64,000 nucleotides of DNA from an uncultured Christensenella sp. (GCA_910578145.1 CAJTPJ010000007.1:1-64000), one strand, 5' to 3'. Numbered from the stretch's first letter, positions 52,081 through 62,119 are shown. Made by a program: numbers and translations. Notes: generated by a model from the letters alone, not told the origin.

Positions 52081-53142
52081 TTAAAATGATTTTATTATTT
52101 CGGCGGAAAGATTTTTGCAAAGCTCTTCGCCTAATTTTACAGTGGAATAAAAGTCATCCTCCGCGGCAATGCAGTTAAAGGTATGAATGTATCTTACGGG
52201 TATGCCCGCCACTATCACGGGCGTGCCGCCGTTGGCAGAAATTATATACGCGCCGTTATTGCCGCCGCCGGAGCGCACCGCCATTTGCACTTTTACGTTA
52301 TTTTCTTGGGCGATTTTTTGGGTAAACGCCGTAAATCTGGGCGTGCATATAACCGTTGCGTCCATATGCCTTAACATTACCCCGCCGTGCAACTTGTCCT
52401 GCACCATATACGCAGGCGCAGAAGTATCGTCTGCGGGACAGCCCTCGAAACAGATAGCCGCGTCCGCTTTAACCCTGTGCATAGCGGCGGTAATTCCGCG
52501 CTCGCCAACTTCTTCCTGCGAGGAAATTACCCCCAATATATCCACGTTTGACGGCGTTTTGGCAAGGTTTTTAACACAGATTAAAAGCGCCGCAACGCCC
52601 AATCTGTCGTCAAACGCTTTACCGTGCAAAATGCCGTGCTTGCCATCGTATTCAAACGGGGAAAGGGGCACTACGGGCGCGCCTATTTCCACGCCGAACT
52701 CCGCCGCTTCCTCCGCCGAACAAGCGCCGATATCTATAAATAGATTGCCGTAACTAAGCGGCGCGTTGCGCTGCTCCGCAGTGGTAAGATGGGGCGGCTG
52801 CGCGCCGATTACCCCCGATATATAGCCCGTTTTAGTGAATATTTGCACCTTTGACGAAGGCAACGCCTTTTCGTTCCAGCCGCCTATGGGGATAAAGCGC
52901 AAAGTGCCGTCCGGCTTAATTGCCTGAACCATAAACCCCACTTCGTCCGAATGCGCGTCTAAAAGCACCACGGGGCGGTTGCCCTTGTTAAAGCGCGGGG
53001 TTATATACAGGTTGCGCATACTGTCCTCTTGAAAATCCGCGATATCTTTAAGATATTCGCGCGCGATTACAAGCACTTCGTCCTCAAAACCCGAAGCGCC
53101 GCGACAGTTGCAAAGTTTTTCAATAAGTTCGATATCTTTCAT
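52081..53142 (-). CDS. M42-family aminopeptidase
   Basis: 353 aa metallopeptidase. LLDAHSDEVGFMV (metal ligands), FDDRLGVAALL, SSQEEVGERG and AICFEGCPADDT. Also annotated as endoglucanase in old databases; aminopeptidase is the known activity. ATG at 53142 chosen over an ORF start 7 codons upstream. Confidence 0.93.
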   Translation of the reverse strand: MKDIELIEKLCNCRGASGFEDEVLVIAREYLKDIADFQEDSMRNLYITPRFNKGNRPVVLLDAHSDEVGFMVQAIKPDGTLRFIPIGGWNEKALPSSKVQIFTKTGYISGVIGAQPPHLTTAEQRNAPLSYGNLFIDIGACSAEEAAEFGVEIGAPVVPLSPFEYDGKHGILHGKAFDDRLGVAALLICVKNLAKTPSNVDILGVISSQEEVGERGITAAMHRVKADAAICFEGCPADDTSAPAYMVQDKLHGGVMLRHMDATVICTPRFTAFTQKIAQENNVKVQMAVRSGGGNNGAYIISANGGTPVIVAGIPVRYIHTFNCIAAEDDFYSTVKLGEELCKNLSAEIIKSF

Positions 53143-53184
53143 AGTACACCTCTGAATTGACAAAATTATAAACGCACGCGGCGG

Positions 53185-53862
53185 CTATTTTGCGTTTACC
53201 GCCGTGGGCAAAATTTCCACGCCCTCTTTGCCGCCCTTTACCGCCTCAACCATAACCAAATAAGGTTTTGCCGCGGGCGTGCCGGAAACGAATTGTATCC
53301 GCTTGGGCTCTAAATTGCGGCTTTTAAGTTTATATATCAGCTCCGCGGCGCGGTCGGCGCGGTTTATTACGGCAAACCTGCCGCCGAATTTCAACTTTTT
53401 AAACGCCGCGTCCACTATTTCCGCAAGCGTAAGCGTTATTTCCTTGCGGCAAACGGCCTTTTCGTAACTTTCGTTTTCAAACCCGCCGCGTTCGTACGGG
53501 GGGTTGCATAAAATTAAAGAAAACTTATCGTCGTATTCTCTGCCGATATCCTGCAACCGAGTACACACCACGGTGCAGTCAAACCCGTTTATAAGCGCGG
53601 TGCGCCGCGACATATCCGCAAGGCTTTCCTGCATTTCAAACAGCGTAAGCGAAGAAATTTGCGGGTTAAGGCAAAAAAAGTGAAAGCCCACCACGCCGCT
53701 GCCCGAGCAAAAATCCGCCACGGCGTCGCCGTGTTTTGCGCGGGCGAAACGGGAAAGCAACACGCTGTCCGAAGTAAAACGGTACAGCGCGGTATTTTGG
53801 ATTATCTTTTTTTCGCCGTTTTCACCGAAAAAGTCTTCTAAAACTTCGTTTTCTTTAAGCAT
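53185..53862 (-). CDS. TrmN6/YfiC-like methyltransferase
   Basis: 225 aa SAM methyltransferase. DFCSGSGVVGFHF (SAM loop) and catalytic NPPYERGG. Probably methylates adenine 37 N6 in tRNA-Val; related targets possible. Confidence 0.88.
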   Translation of the reverse strand: MLKENEVLEDFFGENGEKKIIQNTALYRFTSDSVLLSRFARAKHGDAVADFCSGSGVVGFHFFCLNPQISSLTLFEMQESLADMSRRTALINGFDCTVVCTRLQDIGREYDDKFSLILCNPPYERGGFENESYEKAVCRKEITLTLAEIVDAAFKKLKFGGRFAVINRADRAAELIYKLKSRNLEPKRIQFVSGTPAAKPYLVMVEAVKGGKEGVEILPTAVNAK

Positions 53863-53886
53863 AAATCACCGTTAACAAGTAAAAAA

Positions 53887-53900
53887 GCGGGTTGCCCCGC
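53887..53900 (-). terminator. Weak ferredoxin terminator
   Basis: Short GCGGG stem with six T residues on the minus strand. Confidence 0.5.
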
Positions 53901-53918
53901 CTTTAAACTTTAAAATAA

Positions 53919-54089
53919 TTACTCGGCTTTGATAGCGCCCGTGGGGCATACGTCCTCGCACGCGCCGCAATCGATGCAGACGTCGGGGTTAACTACGTAT
54001 TTATCCGCGCCTTCCGAAATTGCCTCTACGGGGCAAGTTCCCGCGCAAGCGCCGCAGCTTACGCACTCGTCGGTGATTAAATGTGCCAT
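53919..54089 (-). CDS. 2[4Fe-4S] ferredoxin
   Basis: 56 aa. Two CxxCxxCxxxCP sets: CVSCGACAGTCP and CIDCGACEDVCP. Electron carrier for low-potential anaerobic reactions. Sits alone between methyltransferase and RicT genes. Confidence 0.95.
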   Translation of the reverse strand: MAHLITDECVSCGACAGTCPVEAISEGADKYVVNPDVCIDCGACEDVCPTGAIKAE

Positions 54090-54187
54090 AACAGTCCTCC
54101 GTTAAAATTTGGAACGGCTTTAAAAGCCTACGCATATTATATCATACAAAACCAACCGTGTAAAGAGCTGGCGCAAAAATTTTAAGT

Positions 54188-55057
54188 TTAATCGTCCAGA
54201 TTTTTTACGTCGTCGGGCACTTCTTCTTCGCTTTCTTTCACCGCGCGGTGAAATTTAAGGTCTTTAACGTTATAATCTTTAAACGAAACCGAGTCCTTAG
54301 CCTTGTCCTCTATCTTTACGCGCGCCGTCATTTTAAGCATATCCACCGTAACCACTGTGCCCTTGCCGTCCGGCGTGCCTACTTCGCCGCCGATTTTGGG
54401 AACGCGCTTGCACGCGTCGCAATAATAGTCGTTTTCATACCCCAAACAGCACATTAACCTGCCGCAAAGCCCCGAAATTTTTACGGGATTAAGCGAAAGC
54501 CCTTGGTTTTTAGCCATTTTTATGGAAACTTTTTTAATGTTGGGCATACAGCTTGCGCAACAGCATTCCCTGCCGCACGGTGCAATGCCGCCCATAAGTT
54601 TTATTTCGTCGCGTATGCCTACCTGCCTTAATTCTATGCGCATATGAAACGCCGAAGAAAGCTCTTTTACCAGCTCTCGGAAGTCCACGCGTTGCGGCGA
54701 CGAGTAATAGAAAACGGCTTTCGAGCCGTCGAAAGCAAATTCGCAGTCTATCAGCTTCATATCCAGCTTAAATTTTTCTATCTTTTCGCGCACGGTATTC
54801 ATAGCGTCACTCTTGCGCTCGACGTTGCGTTTGTGCGTTTCCTCGTCCTTTTGGGTTGCGGGGCGAACCACGGGTTTAAGCGGCGTAACCAGCTTTTCGT
54901 CTTCCATCTGCGTGCGCCCCAAAACCACGGTTGCATATTCCATCCCGCGCGAAGTTTCCACTATAACGCCGCCGCCGACTTTATATTCCCTGTTGTCGGG
55001 CGCGAAATAGTAAACTTTTCCGCCCGCTTTAAAGGTCACTCCGATAATTTCTGCCAT
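54188..55057 (-). CDS. ricT: RicT/PSP1-domain protein
   Basis: 289 aa. PSP1 domain with the Cys-rich CGRECCCASC and CGRLMCCLGYE, which bind the iron-sulfur clusters of the Ric complex. In Bacillus RicT (YaaT) supports competence, sporulation and RNase Y maturation. Overlaps holB by 22 bases. Confidence 0.93.
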   Translation of the reverse strand: MAEIIGVTFKAGGKVYYFAPDNREYKVGGGVIVETSRGMEYATVVLGRTQMEDEKLVTPLKPVVRPATQKDEETHKRNVERKSDAMNTVREKIEKFKLDMKLIDCEFAFDGSKAVFYYSSPQRVDFRELVKELSSAFHMRIELRQVGIRDEIKLMGGIAPCGRECCCASCMPNIKKVSIKMAKNQGLSLNPVKISGLCGRLMCCLGYENDYYCDACKRVPKIGGEVGTPDGKGTVVTVDMLKMTARVKIEDKAKDSVSFKDYNVKDLKFHRAVKESEEEVPDDVKNLDD

Positions 55058-55944
55058 TTTTTATTCTCCCTGACGACCGCTAAAAGAAAGTCGTACAACA
55101 GCGCGGAAAACACCGCGTTAAACTTTAACTCGCCAAACGCGCCGTTAAGTTTTTCAACCGCGTAAATTAGCGCGGGCTTTACAAGCGGTAAATTTTCGCC
55201 GCCGTTCAAAGCCGAAAAATACAGCCTTTGCATTTCGCTTAAAAGTTCGTTTTTGTATTTGGTATCGCCGTATTTCGCAACGATATCCCCTATATCTCCC
55301 GCACGGGTAGTGCGGCAAATTTCGTTTGCGGCGGAAACCACTTCTAAAAACCAGCCGCCGTCCACCATATTTTCCGCCGCGCCCAGCACCCCGCCGGAGC
55401 TTTTTGCCGCCGCCGCGTTCATGTCGTCGTGCCGCCGCCGCTCCAAAGCGCCGTAAACCTGAGCTTCGGTAAAAGGCGGGATTTCCAAAAGTTTCACCCT
55501 CGAACGCACCGTGTCCAAAACGGGAGCAACCGAGGTAACCCCCAAAAGAAAGTACACGCCTTCAAGCGGCTCTTCCAGCGTTTTTAAAAGTTTGTTTTGC
55601 AACAGCGCCGAAGCTCCGTCGAAACCGCTGATTATAAAAAGTTTTTTCGCTCCCTCCACGGGGCGCATAGCGCTGTCGTCAATAATTTCGTTTATTACGT
55701 CTGCGCTCAGCTTTTTGTCGTCGCGGGGATAAAACTTGCAATCGGGAAAACTGCCGTTGGCAATTCTTGCGCCCTTAGCTTCGTCCGCGTCTGTACCGAA
55801 AAATTTCAACGCAAAAATTACGAGCGCGTTTTTTAAGTTTTTCGCGTCGGGAAAGTCGAGCATATACGCGTGCGAAAGTTTGCCCGCGCGCAAATCGCCC
55901 TCCAAAATTTTATACGCCGTTGTTTCAAGTATCAGCTTTTTCAC
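55036..55944 (-). CDS. holB: DNA polymerase III delta' subunit
   Basis: 302 aa. AAA+ clamp-loader fold without an intact P-loop, as in other delta' proteins; SRC-type sensor region reads TLEEPLEGVYFLLGVTS and TVRSRVKLLEIP. Order tmk-holB-ricT is standard in Firmicutes. Confidence 0.88.
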   Translation of the reverse strand: MKKLILETTAYKILEGDLRAGKLSHAYMLDFPDAKNLKNALVIFALKFFGTDADEAKGARIANGSFPDCKFYPRDDKKLSADVINEIIDDSAMRPVEGAKKLFIISGFDGASALLQNKLLKTLEEPLEGVYFLLGVTSVAPVLDTVRSRVKLLEIPPFTEAQVYGALERRRHDDMNAAAAKSSGGVLGAAENMVDGGWFLEVVSAANEICRTTRAGDIGDIVAKYGDTKYKNELLSEMQRLYFSALNGGENLPLVKPALIYAVEKLNGAFGELKFNAVFSALLYDFLLAVVRENKKWQKLSE

Positions 55945-55948
55945 TAGT

Positions 55949-56563
55949 TTATATTATTTTATCTATTAGTTTTCTAATTTTTTCGGCGGTTTGATATTTA
56001 GTGCCGGAGCAGTCCACCGCCACTATATCGGGGTGCTTGTCCGCAAGTTTTTTATAGCCCGCGTACACCCTTTCGTGAAATTCGAGCCCCTGTTGCTCCA
56101 TTCTGTCGTTTTCGTCCGCGCCGTGCTTTCTTTCAAACGCCGCCGTGGGCGAAATATCGAGAAACAGCGTCATATACGGGGGGTAATGGTCTACGGCAAG
56201 CCTGTTTATTTCGTAAATAAACTCCTCGCCAAGCCCGCGCGCATAGCCCTGATAAGCCAGCGAAGAATACACGAACCTGTCGCAAATTACAAGTTTGCCC
56301 GCCGCAAGCGCAGGCTCTACCGTTTCCTTTAAATGCTGAATGCGCGCCGCCGCGTATAAAAGCGCCTCGCACTCGTCGCACATAGCGGCGTTTTTTCCGT
56401 CTAAAATTATTTTGCGAATCTGTTCGGAAATTTCACTGCCGCCCGGCTCGCGCGTGAGAATAAACTCCACTCCGCGCTCTTTTAAATATTCGGATAAAAG
56501 CCTTAGTTGCGTGCTCTTGCCCGAGCCTTCGCAACCCTCGAAAACGACGAGTTTGCCTCTCAT
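55949..56563 (-). CDS. tmk: Thymidylate kinase
   Basis: 204 aa. P-loop FEGCEGSGKSTQ, DR of ICDRFVYSSLAYQG, and lid TREPGGS. Makes dTDP. Overlaps the decarboxylase gene by 4 bases. Confidence 0.96.
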   Translation of the reverse strand: MRGKLVVFEGCEGSGKSTQLRLLSEYLKERGVEFILTREPGGSEISEQIRKIILDGKNAAMCDECEALLYAAARIQHLKETVEPALAAGKLVICDRFVYSSLAYQGYARGLGEEFIYEINRLAVDHYPPYMTLFLDISPTAAFERKHGADENDRMEQQGLEFHERVYAGYKKLADKHPDIVAVDCSGTKYQTAEKIRKLIDKII

Positions 56564-57900
56564 TTTTTTACCACCCAGATATTGCCGTTGTCAACGCCGA
56601 ACAATCCGTCCGCGTCCTCTAAAACCTTTAAAGCCGCTTCGGTAATAATCTCGCCGGCAACCGTAACGGGAGTGCAGGGCGGCGAAATGCCTACGTTTCT
56701 TGCCGCCATTCTGCCTGCCGCCTGAGAAAGCGGCACTAGCTCGCGCGGCTGGCGCAATGCGTAAAGGAAACTGTACGTTCTTTGAAGCACCGGCAAGTCG
56801 GGTTTTTTGATAAACGGTATTTTCAATTTTTTATTCGTAGTAACGGCGGTAAGCGCGGACGAAAGCGCGTTTAAATCCGCCGCGGTAACCATTGGCGAAA
56901 GATAGAATAAAAGATGCTTTCCGTCCGAAAGCTCGGCATATATGCCCTTCTTTTCAAGAAATTGTGCCGCTCCGTGCGAAGAAATTCCAAGCGGTTCAAA
57001 GTCTACCGCAAGTTTAGTCCAATCCTCCGATGGGTAAAGTTTAAAGGACGATTTTAACTTAAACGCTTCAACCGCCCCGCGCGCTTCGGCAACTATTTCG
57101 GGATTGTTGTAAAGGTATTTTACCGCATACTCCACCGAAGCCATTATGGGGAAGCTGGGCGACGTGGTTCTGAAAACAGAAAGCCCCTCTTCAAGCGCGG
57201 GAATAAGGCTTTGGCAATTTGCGGAAACTATTGCGCCCTGCGTTAAGGCGGGCATAGTTTTGTGCGCGCCGTCTACCCATAAATCGGCGTAAACTCCCGC
57301 ATATCCCCGCCTGTACGCTTCAAAAGCAAGGTGTCCGCCGTGCGCGCCGTCTACTAAAAGGTATCTGCCGTGCCTATGCAAAATTTTCTTATATTCTTCA
57401 AGCGGGGCGATATTTCCGTAATAATCGGGCGAGGTTACAATCATCGCCGAAATGGTTTTATCGCCGGAAACCAAAGTTTCGATAAGAGCGGGGTCGGGCG
57501 GCAAAAGCACGCCGTCGCGGCTTCCGCCCTGAACGATAACCGGCTCGATATTTAAAAGTTTGCAAGCGTTCCACACGCTTTGGTGGCTGTTGCGGGGCAC
57601 AATTACTTTTGCGCCCAGCCCAGCAACGGCGAAGAGCATAGAAAGCACGCCCGACGACGAACCGTCGGTTAATATATAGCTTTTGCTTGCGCCTAAAATT
57701 TCCGCAATATCCGCTTGCGCCTGAGCAATTACGCCCTTGGGGCACAAAAGATTGTCGGAATAGGACAGTTCGGTTATATCAAGCGGAGCTACCGCGAATT
57801 TACTTTTAAAATCCCCCCTTGCCTTATGACCGGGCATATGGAAAGACTTGTCGGCTTTTGCATAATTTTTTAGTTGGTTGTAGATGAGATAATTATACAT
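56560..57900 (-). CDS. Orn/Lys/Arg decarboxylase-family protein
   Basis: 446 aa PLP fold-type I. GHKARGDF, TDGSSSGVLSMLFA, PLP lysine in VDGAHKTMPALTQGA. Shorter than inducible decarboxylases, matching the YaaO/SpeA-like forms next to tmk in Firmicutes. Amino-acid substrate uncertain. Confidence 0.88.
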   Translation of the reverse strand: MYNYLIYNQLKNYAKADKSFHMPGHKARGDFKSKFAVAPLDITELSYSDNLLCPKGVIAQAQADIAEILGASKSYILTDGSSSGVLSMLFAVAGLGAKVIVPRNSHQSVWNACKLLNIEPVIVQGGSRDGVLLPPDPALIETLVSGDKTISAMIVTSPDYYGNIAPLEEYKKILHRHGRYLLVDGAHGGHLAFEAYRRGYAGVYADLWVDGAHKTMPALTQGAIVSANCQSLIPALEEGLSVFRTTSPSFPIMASVEYAVKYLYNNPEIVAEARGAVEAFKLKSSFKLYPSEDWTKLAVDFEPLGISSHGAAQFLEKKGIYAELSDGKHLLFYLSPMVTAADLNALSSALTAVTTNKKLKIPFIKKPDLPVLQRTYSFLYALRQPRELVPLSQAAGRMAARNVGISPPCTPVTVAGEIITEAALKVLEDADGLFGVDNGNIWVVKK

Positions 57901-57928
57901 AAACTCCGATGGTGGTGGTTATCGTTTT

Positions 57929-59449
57929 TTAACGGTTTACGCGCGGTTTCATAGTAGGGAACAAAAGCACGTCGCGTATGGTTGCGCTGTCCGTCAACAG
58001 CATTACAAGCCTGTCTACGCCGAAACCGAGCCCGCCCGTAGGAGGCAAGCCGTATTCCAGCGCGGTAACAAACTCCTCGTCTATCTGCGCGTTGCAGCCC
58101 TTTTCCGCCGCGCGCTTTGCTTCAACCTGCTTTATAAACCGCTGTTTCTGGTCAATGGGGTCGTTAAGTTCGGAAAACGCGTTGCCGAACTCGTGCGAGC
58201 AAATAAAATACTCGAACCTTTGCGTAAACGCGGGGTCGTCAGCCTTTCTCTTGGCAAGCGGCGAATTTTCCACGGGATAATCGTAGATAAAAGTGGGCTG
58301 AACTAATTTTTCTTCTACGAACGCGTCGAAAAGCGCTATTAACACGTGCCCTTTAGTAGCCGCGTCGCCCTCTTCAACGGTAACGCCGAGTTGCTTTGCG
58401 CAGTTGCGCGCGTCCTCGTCGGAAGTCCACGCGTCGTAATCCGCGCCCGAGTACTTTTTAACGGCTTCCTTCATAGTCATACGCGCCCACTTGCCGCCAA
58501 GGCGTATTTCCGTGCCCTGATAAGTTATATCGGTGGTGCCGCAAACACTCCGAGCAACCGCCGCGTACATCTTTTCAACCAAATCCATCATATTGAAATA
58601 GTCAAGGTACGCCGCGTAGCACTCGATAGTGGTAAATTCGGGATTATGGAACGCGTCCATACCCTCGTTACGGAAAATTCTGCCCACCTCGTAAACCCTG
58701 TCAAACCCGCCGACAATCAGTCTTTTAAGGTAAAGCTCGGTTTCGATGCGCAAATACATATCGATATCCAGCGCGTTGTGTCTGGTTTTAAAAGGTCTTG
58801 CCGAAGCGCCTATTTCAATGGTGTTTAAAACGGGCGTATCCACTTCCAAAAATCCCTCTCCGTCGAGAAAAGCGCGAAGGGCGGAAATTATTTTGGAACG
58901 TTTTACGAAAGTGTTTTTAACTTCGGGATTTACTATTAAATCAAGCTCGCGCTGGCGGTAGCGGATATCGGTATCTTTAAGCCCGTGCTGTTTTTCGGGC
59001 AGCGGCAAAAGGCACTTGGACAGCATTTCAATATGCGTGCAATGCACGGAAACTTCGCCCGTCTGCGTTTTGAAAACGTAGCCGCTGACGCCGACTACGT
59101 CGCCCAAATCGTAGTCCTTTTTAAAGGATGCATAATCTTCTTCGCCAACGTCGTCGCGCTTTACGTAAAGCTGGATAAGCCCGCCGTCGTCCTGTATGTG
59201 GCAAAACGACGCCTTGCCCATAATTCTGCGCGACATAAGCCTGCCCGCCAAAGAAACCTGCTTGCCCTCTAACGAGTCGAAGCCGTTTTTAACCGCCTGC
59301 GAAAGCGCGCTTACTTCAAACTTAACTTTGCGGTAAGGGTCGTTGCCTTCCTGCTGTAATTTTTGTAACTTTTCACGGCGGATTTTAGCCTGCTCGGCAA
59401 TATTTTCCGCGTCGTCCCCTGCTACGGGATTATTCAAATTTTCCTGCAT
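57929..59449 (-). CDS. lysS: Lysyl-tRNA synthetase (class II)
   Basis: 506 aa. Anticodon-binding OB domain, then class II motifs FLEVDTPVLNT, RNEGMDAFHNPEFTTIE and GGLGFGVDRLVMLLT. The frame goes 20 codons further upstream into the greA gap; MQENLNNPV is chosen. Eleven bases after greA. Confidence 0.96.
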   Translation of the reverse strand: MQENLNNPVAGDDAENIAEQAKIRREKLQKLQQEGNDPYRKVKFEVSALSQAVKNGFDSLEGKQVSLAGRLMSRRIMGKASFCHIQDDGGLIQLYVKRDDVGEEDYASFKKDYDLGDVVGVSGYVFKTQTGEVSVHCTHIEMLSKCLLPLPEKQHGLKDTDIRYRQRELDLIVNPEVKNTFVKRSKIISALRAFLDGEGFLEVDTPVLNTIEIGASARPFKTRHNALDIDMYLRIETELYLKRLIVGGFDRVYEVGRIFRNEGMDAFHNPEFTTIECYAAYLDYFNMMDLVEKMYAAVARSVCGTTDITYQGTEIRLGGKWARMTMKEAVKKYSGADYDAWTSDEDARNCAKQLGVTVEEGDAATKGHVLIALFDAFVEEKLVQPTFIYDYPVENSPLAKRKADDPAFTQRFEYFICSHEFGNAFSELNDPIDQKQRFIKQVEAKRAAEKGCNAQIDEEFVTALEYGLPPTGGLGFGVDRLVMLLTDSATIRDVLLFPTMKPRVNR

Positions 59450-59460
59450 ATGCGTTATCC

Positions 59461-59931
59461 TTAGCTTATTTTCAAGATTTTCAGAGTGTAGTTGGTGCCG
59501 TCGGGGCATTTTACCGTTACTTTTTCACCCGCTTTTTTGCGTAAAAGCGCAACGCCCACGGGCGATTCAACGGAAATTTTGCCCGCCATAACGTCAACTT
59601 CGGTTACCGAGGTTACGGTGTAAGTCTGCTCTTCCTCCATATCCTCGTCGTATACGGTTACCACGCTGCCCAAATGCACGTAGCTGTTGTCGGTAACTTC
59701 CTTACGGATATCGGCGTTTTTAAGTTTATACTCTATTTCGGCAATCTTCCCCTCGTTTGAACGCTGTTCTTCGCGCGCCGCGTCGTACTCGGCGTTTTCC
59801 GAAAGGTCGCCGTGACTGCGGGCTTCCGCTATGCGTTCAATAATTTCGGGGCGCTTGGTCTTTACGAGGTAGTCAAGCTCTTTCTTCAAATCATCGTAGT
59901 TTTTTTGGGTCATAACAATGAGTTCTGCCAT
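59461..59931 (-). CDS. greA: Transcription elongation factor GreA
   Basis: 156 aa. N-terminal coiled coil MTQKNYDDLKKELDYL with EARSHGDLSENAEYDAA acidic tip, then FKBP-like C-terminal domain. Rescues backtracked RNA polymerase. First gene with lysS. Confidence 0.96.
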   Translation of the reverse strand: MAELIVMTQKNYDDLKKELDYLVKTKRPEIIERIAEARSHGDLSENAEYDAAREEQRSNEGKIAEIEYKLKNADIRKEVTDNSYVHLGSVVTVYDEDMEEEQTYTVTSVTEVDVMAGKISVESPVGVALLRKKAGEKVTVKCPDGTNYTLKILKIS

Positions 59932-60091
59932 TTTATAGCTCCTGTCTTGAAAAATATAAGTAAAAGTGATTTCGCTTTCCGCGAAACCACCGTTAGTTGC
60001 TACACTATTATATAGTTTTATTTGCCGCTTGTCAATGAAAAGCCGCCCAAATAATTAACGCGTTTAAATTAACGGGAGCGCGCATAACGCT

Positions 60092-61261
60092 TTAAACGGT
60101 TTTTCCGAGAAACGCAGTTATCCTGCGCACCGCTTCGGAAAGCTGTTGCATAGACGTTGCGTAGCTTGCCCTGACGAAATATTTGCCCGCTTGCCCGAAC
60201 GCGCTGCCCGGAACAACCGCAACTTTTTGTTGCATTAACAACTTTTCCGCAAACGTTTCGCCGTCCATACCCGTGCTTTCCACGCACGCAAAAACGTAAA
60301 ACGCGCCCTTGGGCATAAAGCATTTTAAACCGAGGTTATTTAAAGCTCCCGCAAGAAATTTACCGCGGCGGCAGTATTCGCGGCGCATTTCCTCTACCGC
60401 GGCAAAACCGTCTGCAAACCCTTCTTTAAGCGCGCCCACCGCCGCGCGCTGGCTGGTTTGCGGCGCGCACAAAATGGTGTATTGGTGGATTTTAAGCATA
60501 GCCGCGTCTATTTCCTTGGGCGCGCAAATAAAGCCCACGCGCCAGCCCGTCATTGCAAACGCCTTTGAAAAGCCCCCTATATATACCGTCCTTTCCGCCA
60601 TTTGCGGCAGAGCGGCAACCGAACAATGCTTGCCCGTATAAGTAAGCTCGGCGTATATCTCGTCGGATATAACCAAAAGGTCGTATTTTTTAATTACCCC
60701 CGCAATATCATTTAATTGCGCGTAATCCATAACCGCGCCCGTGGGGTTGTTGGGGTATGGTAAAATAAGAGCTTTCGTTCTTTCGGTAATTGCTTGTTCA
60801 ATTATTTCGGGGGTTAAAATAAAGTCGTTTTCCGCAGTGCATTTTAAGGGCACGGGCGTGCCGCCCGCAAGCCTTACTATGGGCGAATATGAAACGTACG
60901 AAGGCTCGGGCACCAATATTTCGTCCCCCTCTTCGCAGGTTGCCCTAAGCGCAAGGTCGATAGCTTCGCTGGCGCCCACGGTTATAATAGTGCGGTCGGC
61001 GGGATAATCCACCGAAAACCTTTCTTTTAGATATTGCGAAATAAGCTCCCTAAGCTCCAATAGCCCGCGGTTGCCCGTATATTGCGTATATCCCCGCCTC
61101 AACGAACGGATAGCGGCGTCGCGCACCGTCCAGGGCGTTATAAAATCCGGCTCGCCAACGCCAAGCGAAATAGCGCCGTCCATAGTCTGCACAACGTCGA
61201 AAAACTTTCTTATCCCGCTGGGTTCAAGCTCCGCTGCTTTTTTATTTACGAAATTTCTCAT
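60092..61261 (-). CDS. Class I/II aminotransferase
   Basis: 389 aa PLP enzyme. LPYPNNPTGAVM, SDEIYAELTY, PLP lysine in IGGFSKAFAMTGWRVGFI. Close to PatA/aromatic aminotransferases; substrate unclear. Fourteen bases after an Lrp-family gene, which may control it. Confidence 0.9.
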   Translation of the reverse strand: MRNFVNKKAAELEPSGIRKFFDVVQTMDGAISLGVGEPDFITPWTVRDAAIRSLRRGYTQYTGNRGLLELRELISQYLKERFSVDYPADRTIITVGASEAIDLALRATCEEGDEILVPEPSYVSYSPIVRLAGGTPVPLKCTAENDFILTPEIIEQAITERTKALILPYPNNPTGAVMDYAQLNDIAGVIKKYDLLVISDEIYAELTYTGKHCSVAALPQMAERTVYIGGFSKAFAMTGWRVGFICAPKEIDAAMLKIHQYTILCAPQTSQRAAVGALKEGFADGFAAVEEMRREYCRRGKFLAGALNNLGLKCFMPKGAFYVFACVESTGMDGETFAEKLLMQQKVAVVPGSAFGQAGKYFVRASYATSMQQLSEAVRRITAFLGKTV

Positions 61262-61274
61262 AGCCCTTTGCGGT

Positions 61275-61766
61275 TTACGCCTGCACGCTAAGGCGCTTGC
61301 CGCCCTCGGCTTCGCGCATAACCGCGCCTTCTACCTTGTATTTTTTTAAAATGAAGTGAGTGGCGGTGGAAATAACCGCTTCGTAAGTGGAAATTTTTTC
61401 GGAAACGAACCGCGAAATTTCTTTAAGCGACTTGCCTTTTACTATTACCGCCAAATCGTAAGCGCCGCTCATAAGGTACAGGCTTTGAACCTCGCCGTGC
61501 GCGGAAACTTCGTCCGCTATCGCGTCGAACCCGTGCCCGCGCTGGGGAGTTACCTTAACTTCGATAAGCGCTTCCACCTCGTCCTCGTCCACGCCGTCGG
61601 CGTTTACAATGGCGGTGTATTTAACTATAATCCCCCGCTCTTCCAACGAGCGCACGCACTTTTCCGCTTCGTCCGCGCTTATTGAAAGCGCCGCGGCTAT
61701 CTGCGCTGCGCTTATGCGCGAATCCTCTTTTAAAAGCGCCACTATTTCCCGTTCGGTTTTATTCAT
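61275..61766 (-). CDS. Lrp/AsnC-family regulator
   Basis: 163 aa. N-terminal HTH (EREIVALLKEDSRISAAQIA) and RAM ligand domain (VKVTPQRGHGFDAIADEV, LYLMSGAYDLAVIVKG). Likely senses an amino acid handled by the downstream aminotransferase. Confidence 0.9.
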   Translation of the reverse strand: MNKTEREIVALLKEDSRISAAQIAAALSISADEAEKCVRSLEERGIIVKYTAIVNADGVDEDEVEALIEVKVTPQRGHGFDAIADEVSAHGEVQSLYLMSGAYDLAVIVKGKSLKEISRFVSEKISTYEAVISTATHFILKKYKVEGAVMREAEGGKRLSVQA

Positions 61767-61826
61767 AAAATCCCCCCGCAAGTGTTTTTAATATTTTATA
61801 ATTTTTTCAAAACAAAGTCAAATGGT

Positions 61827-61855
61827 TTGCGCGCGGCGCCCATTTCCGTTATAAT
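61827..61855 (+). promoter_or_regulatory. Promoter of the 61862 gene
   Basis: -35 TTGCGC (61827-61832), 17-bp spacer, -10 TATAAT (61850-61855), six bases before the ATG. Confidence 0.7.
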
Positions 61856-61861
61856 AATTAT

Positions 61862-62119
61862 ATGTTTAAAATTTGGGCGAAAGTTATCGTCGGCGAAAAA
61901 ATAACCAAGCAAATAACTTACGAGTGCGACGAAAAATTTACCTATTCGCGCTTTTTCAATTACATTTCGGATATCTGCGAGGAGCTGGATATACCTACGC
62001 CCATTCTCCTAAAAACGCATATTTTCAGCTACGCCAAATTCCGCACGGTGAAATTTTTACCGCGCGACTTTGCGGAAAAACCGGAGTTCGACAAATTGGT
62101 GGTGGACAATATAACATAA
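61862..62119 (+). CDS. 85-aa conserved-looking hypothetical protein
   Basis: Soluble, aromatic-rich, MFKIWAKVIVGEKITKQITY...RFFNYISDICEELDIPTPILL. No known domain. -10 ends six bases before the ATG and no ribosome-binding site exists, so a leaderless mRNA is predicted. Codon use fits the host. Confidence 0.7.
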   Translation: MFKIWAKVIVGEKITKQITYECDEKFTYSRFFNYISDICEELDIPTPILLKTHIFSYAKFRTVKFLPRDFAEKPEFDKLVVDNIT

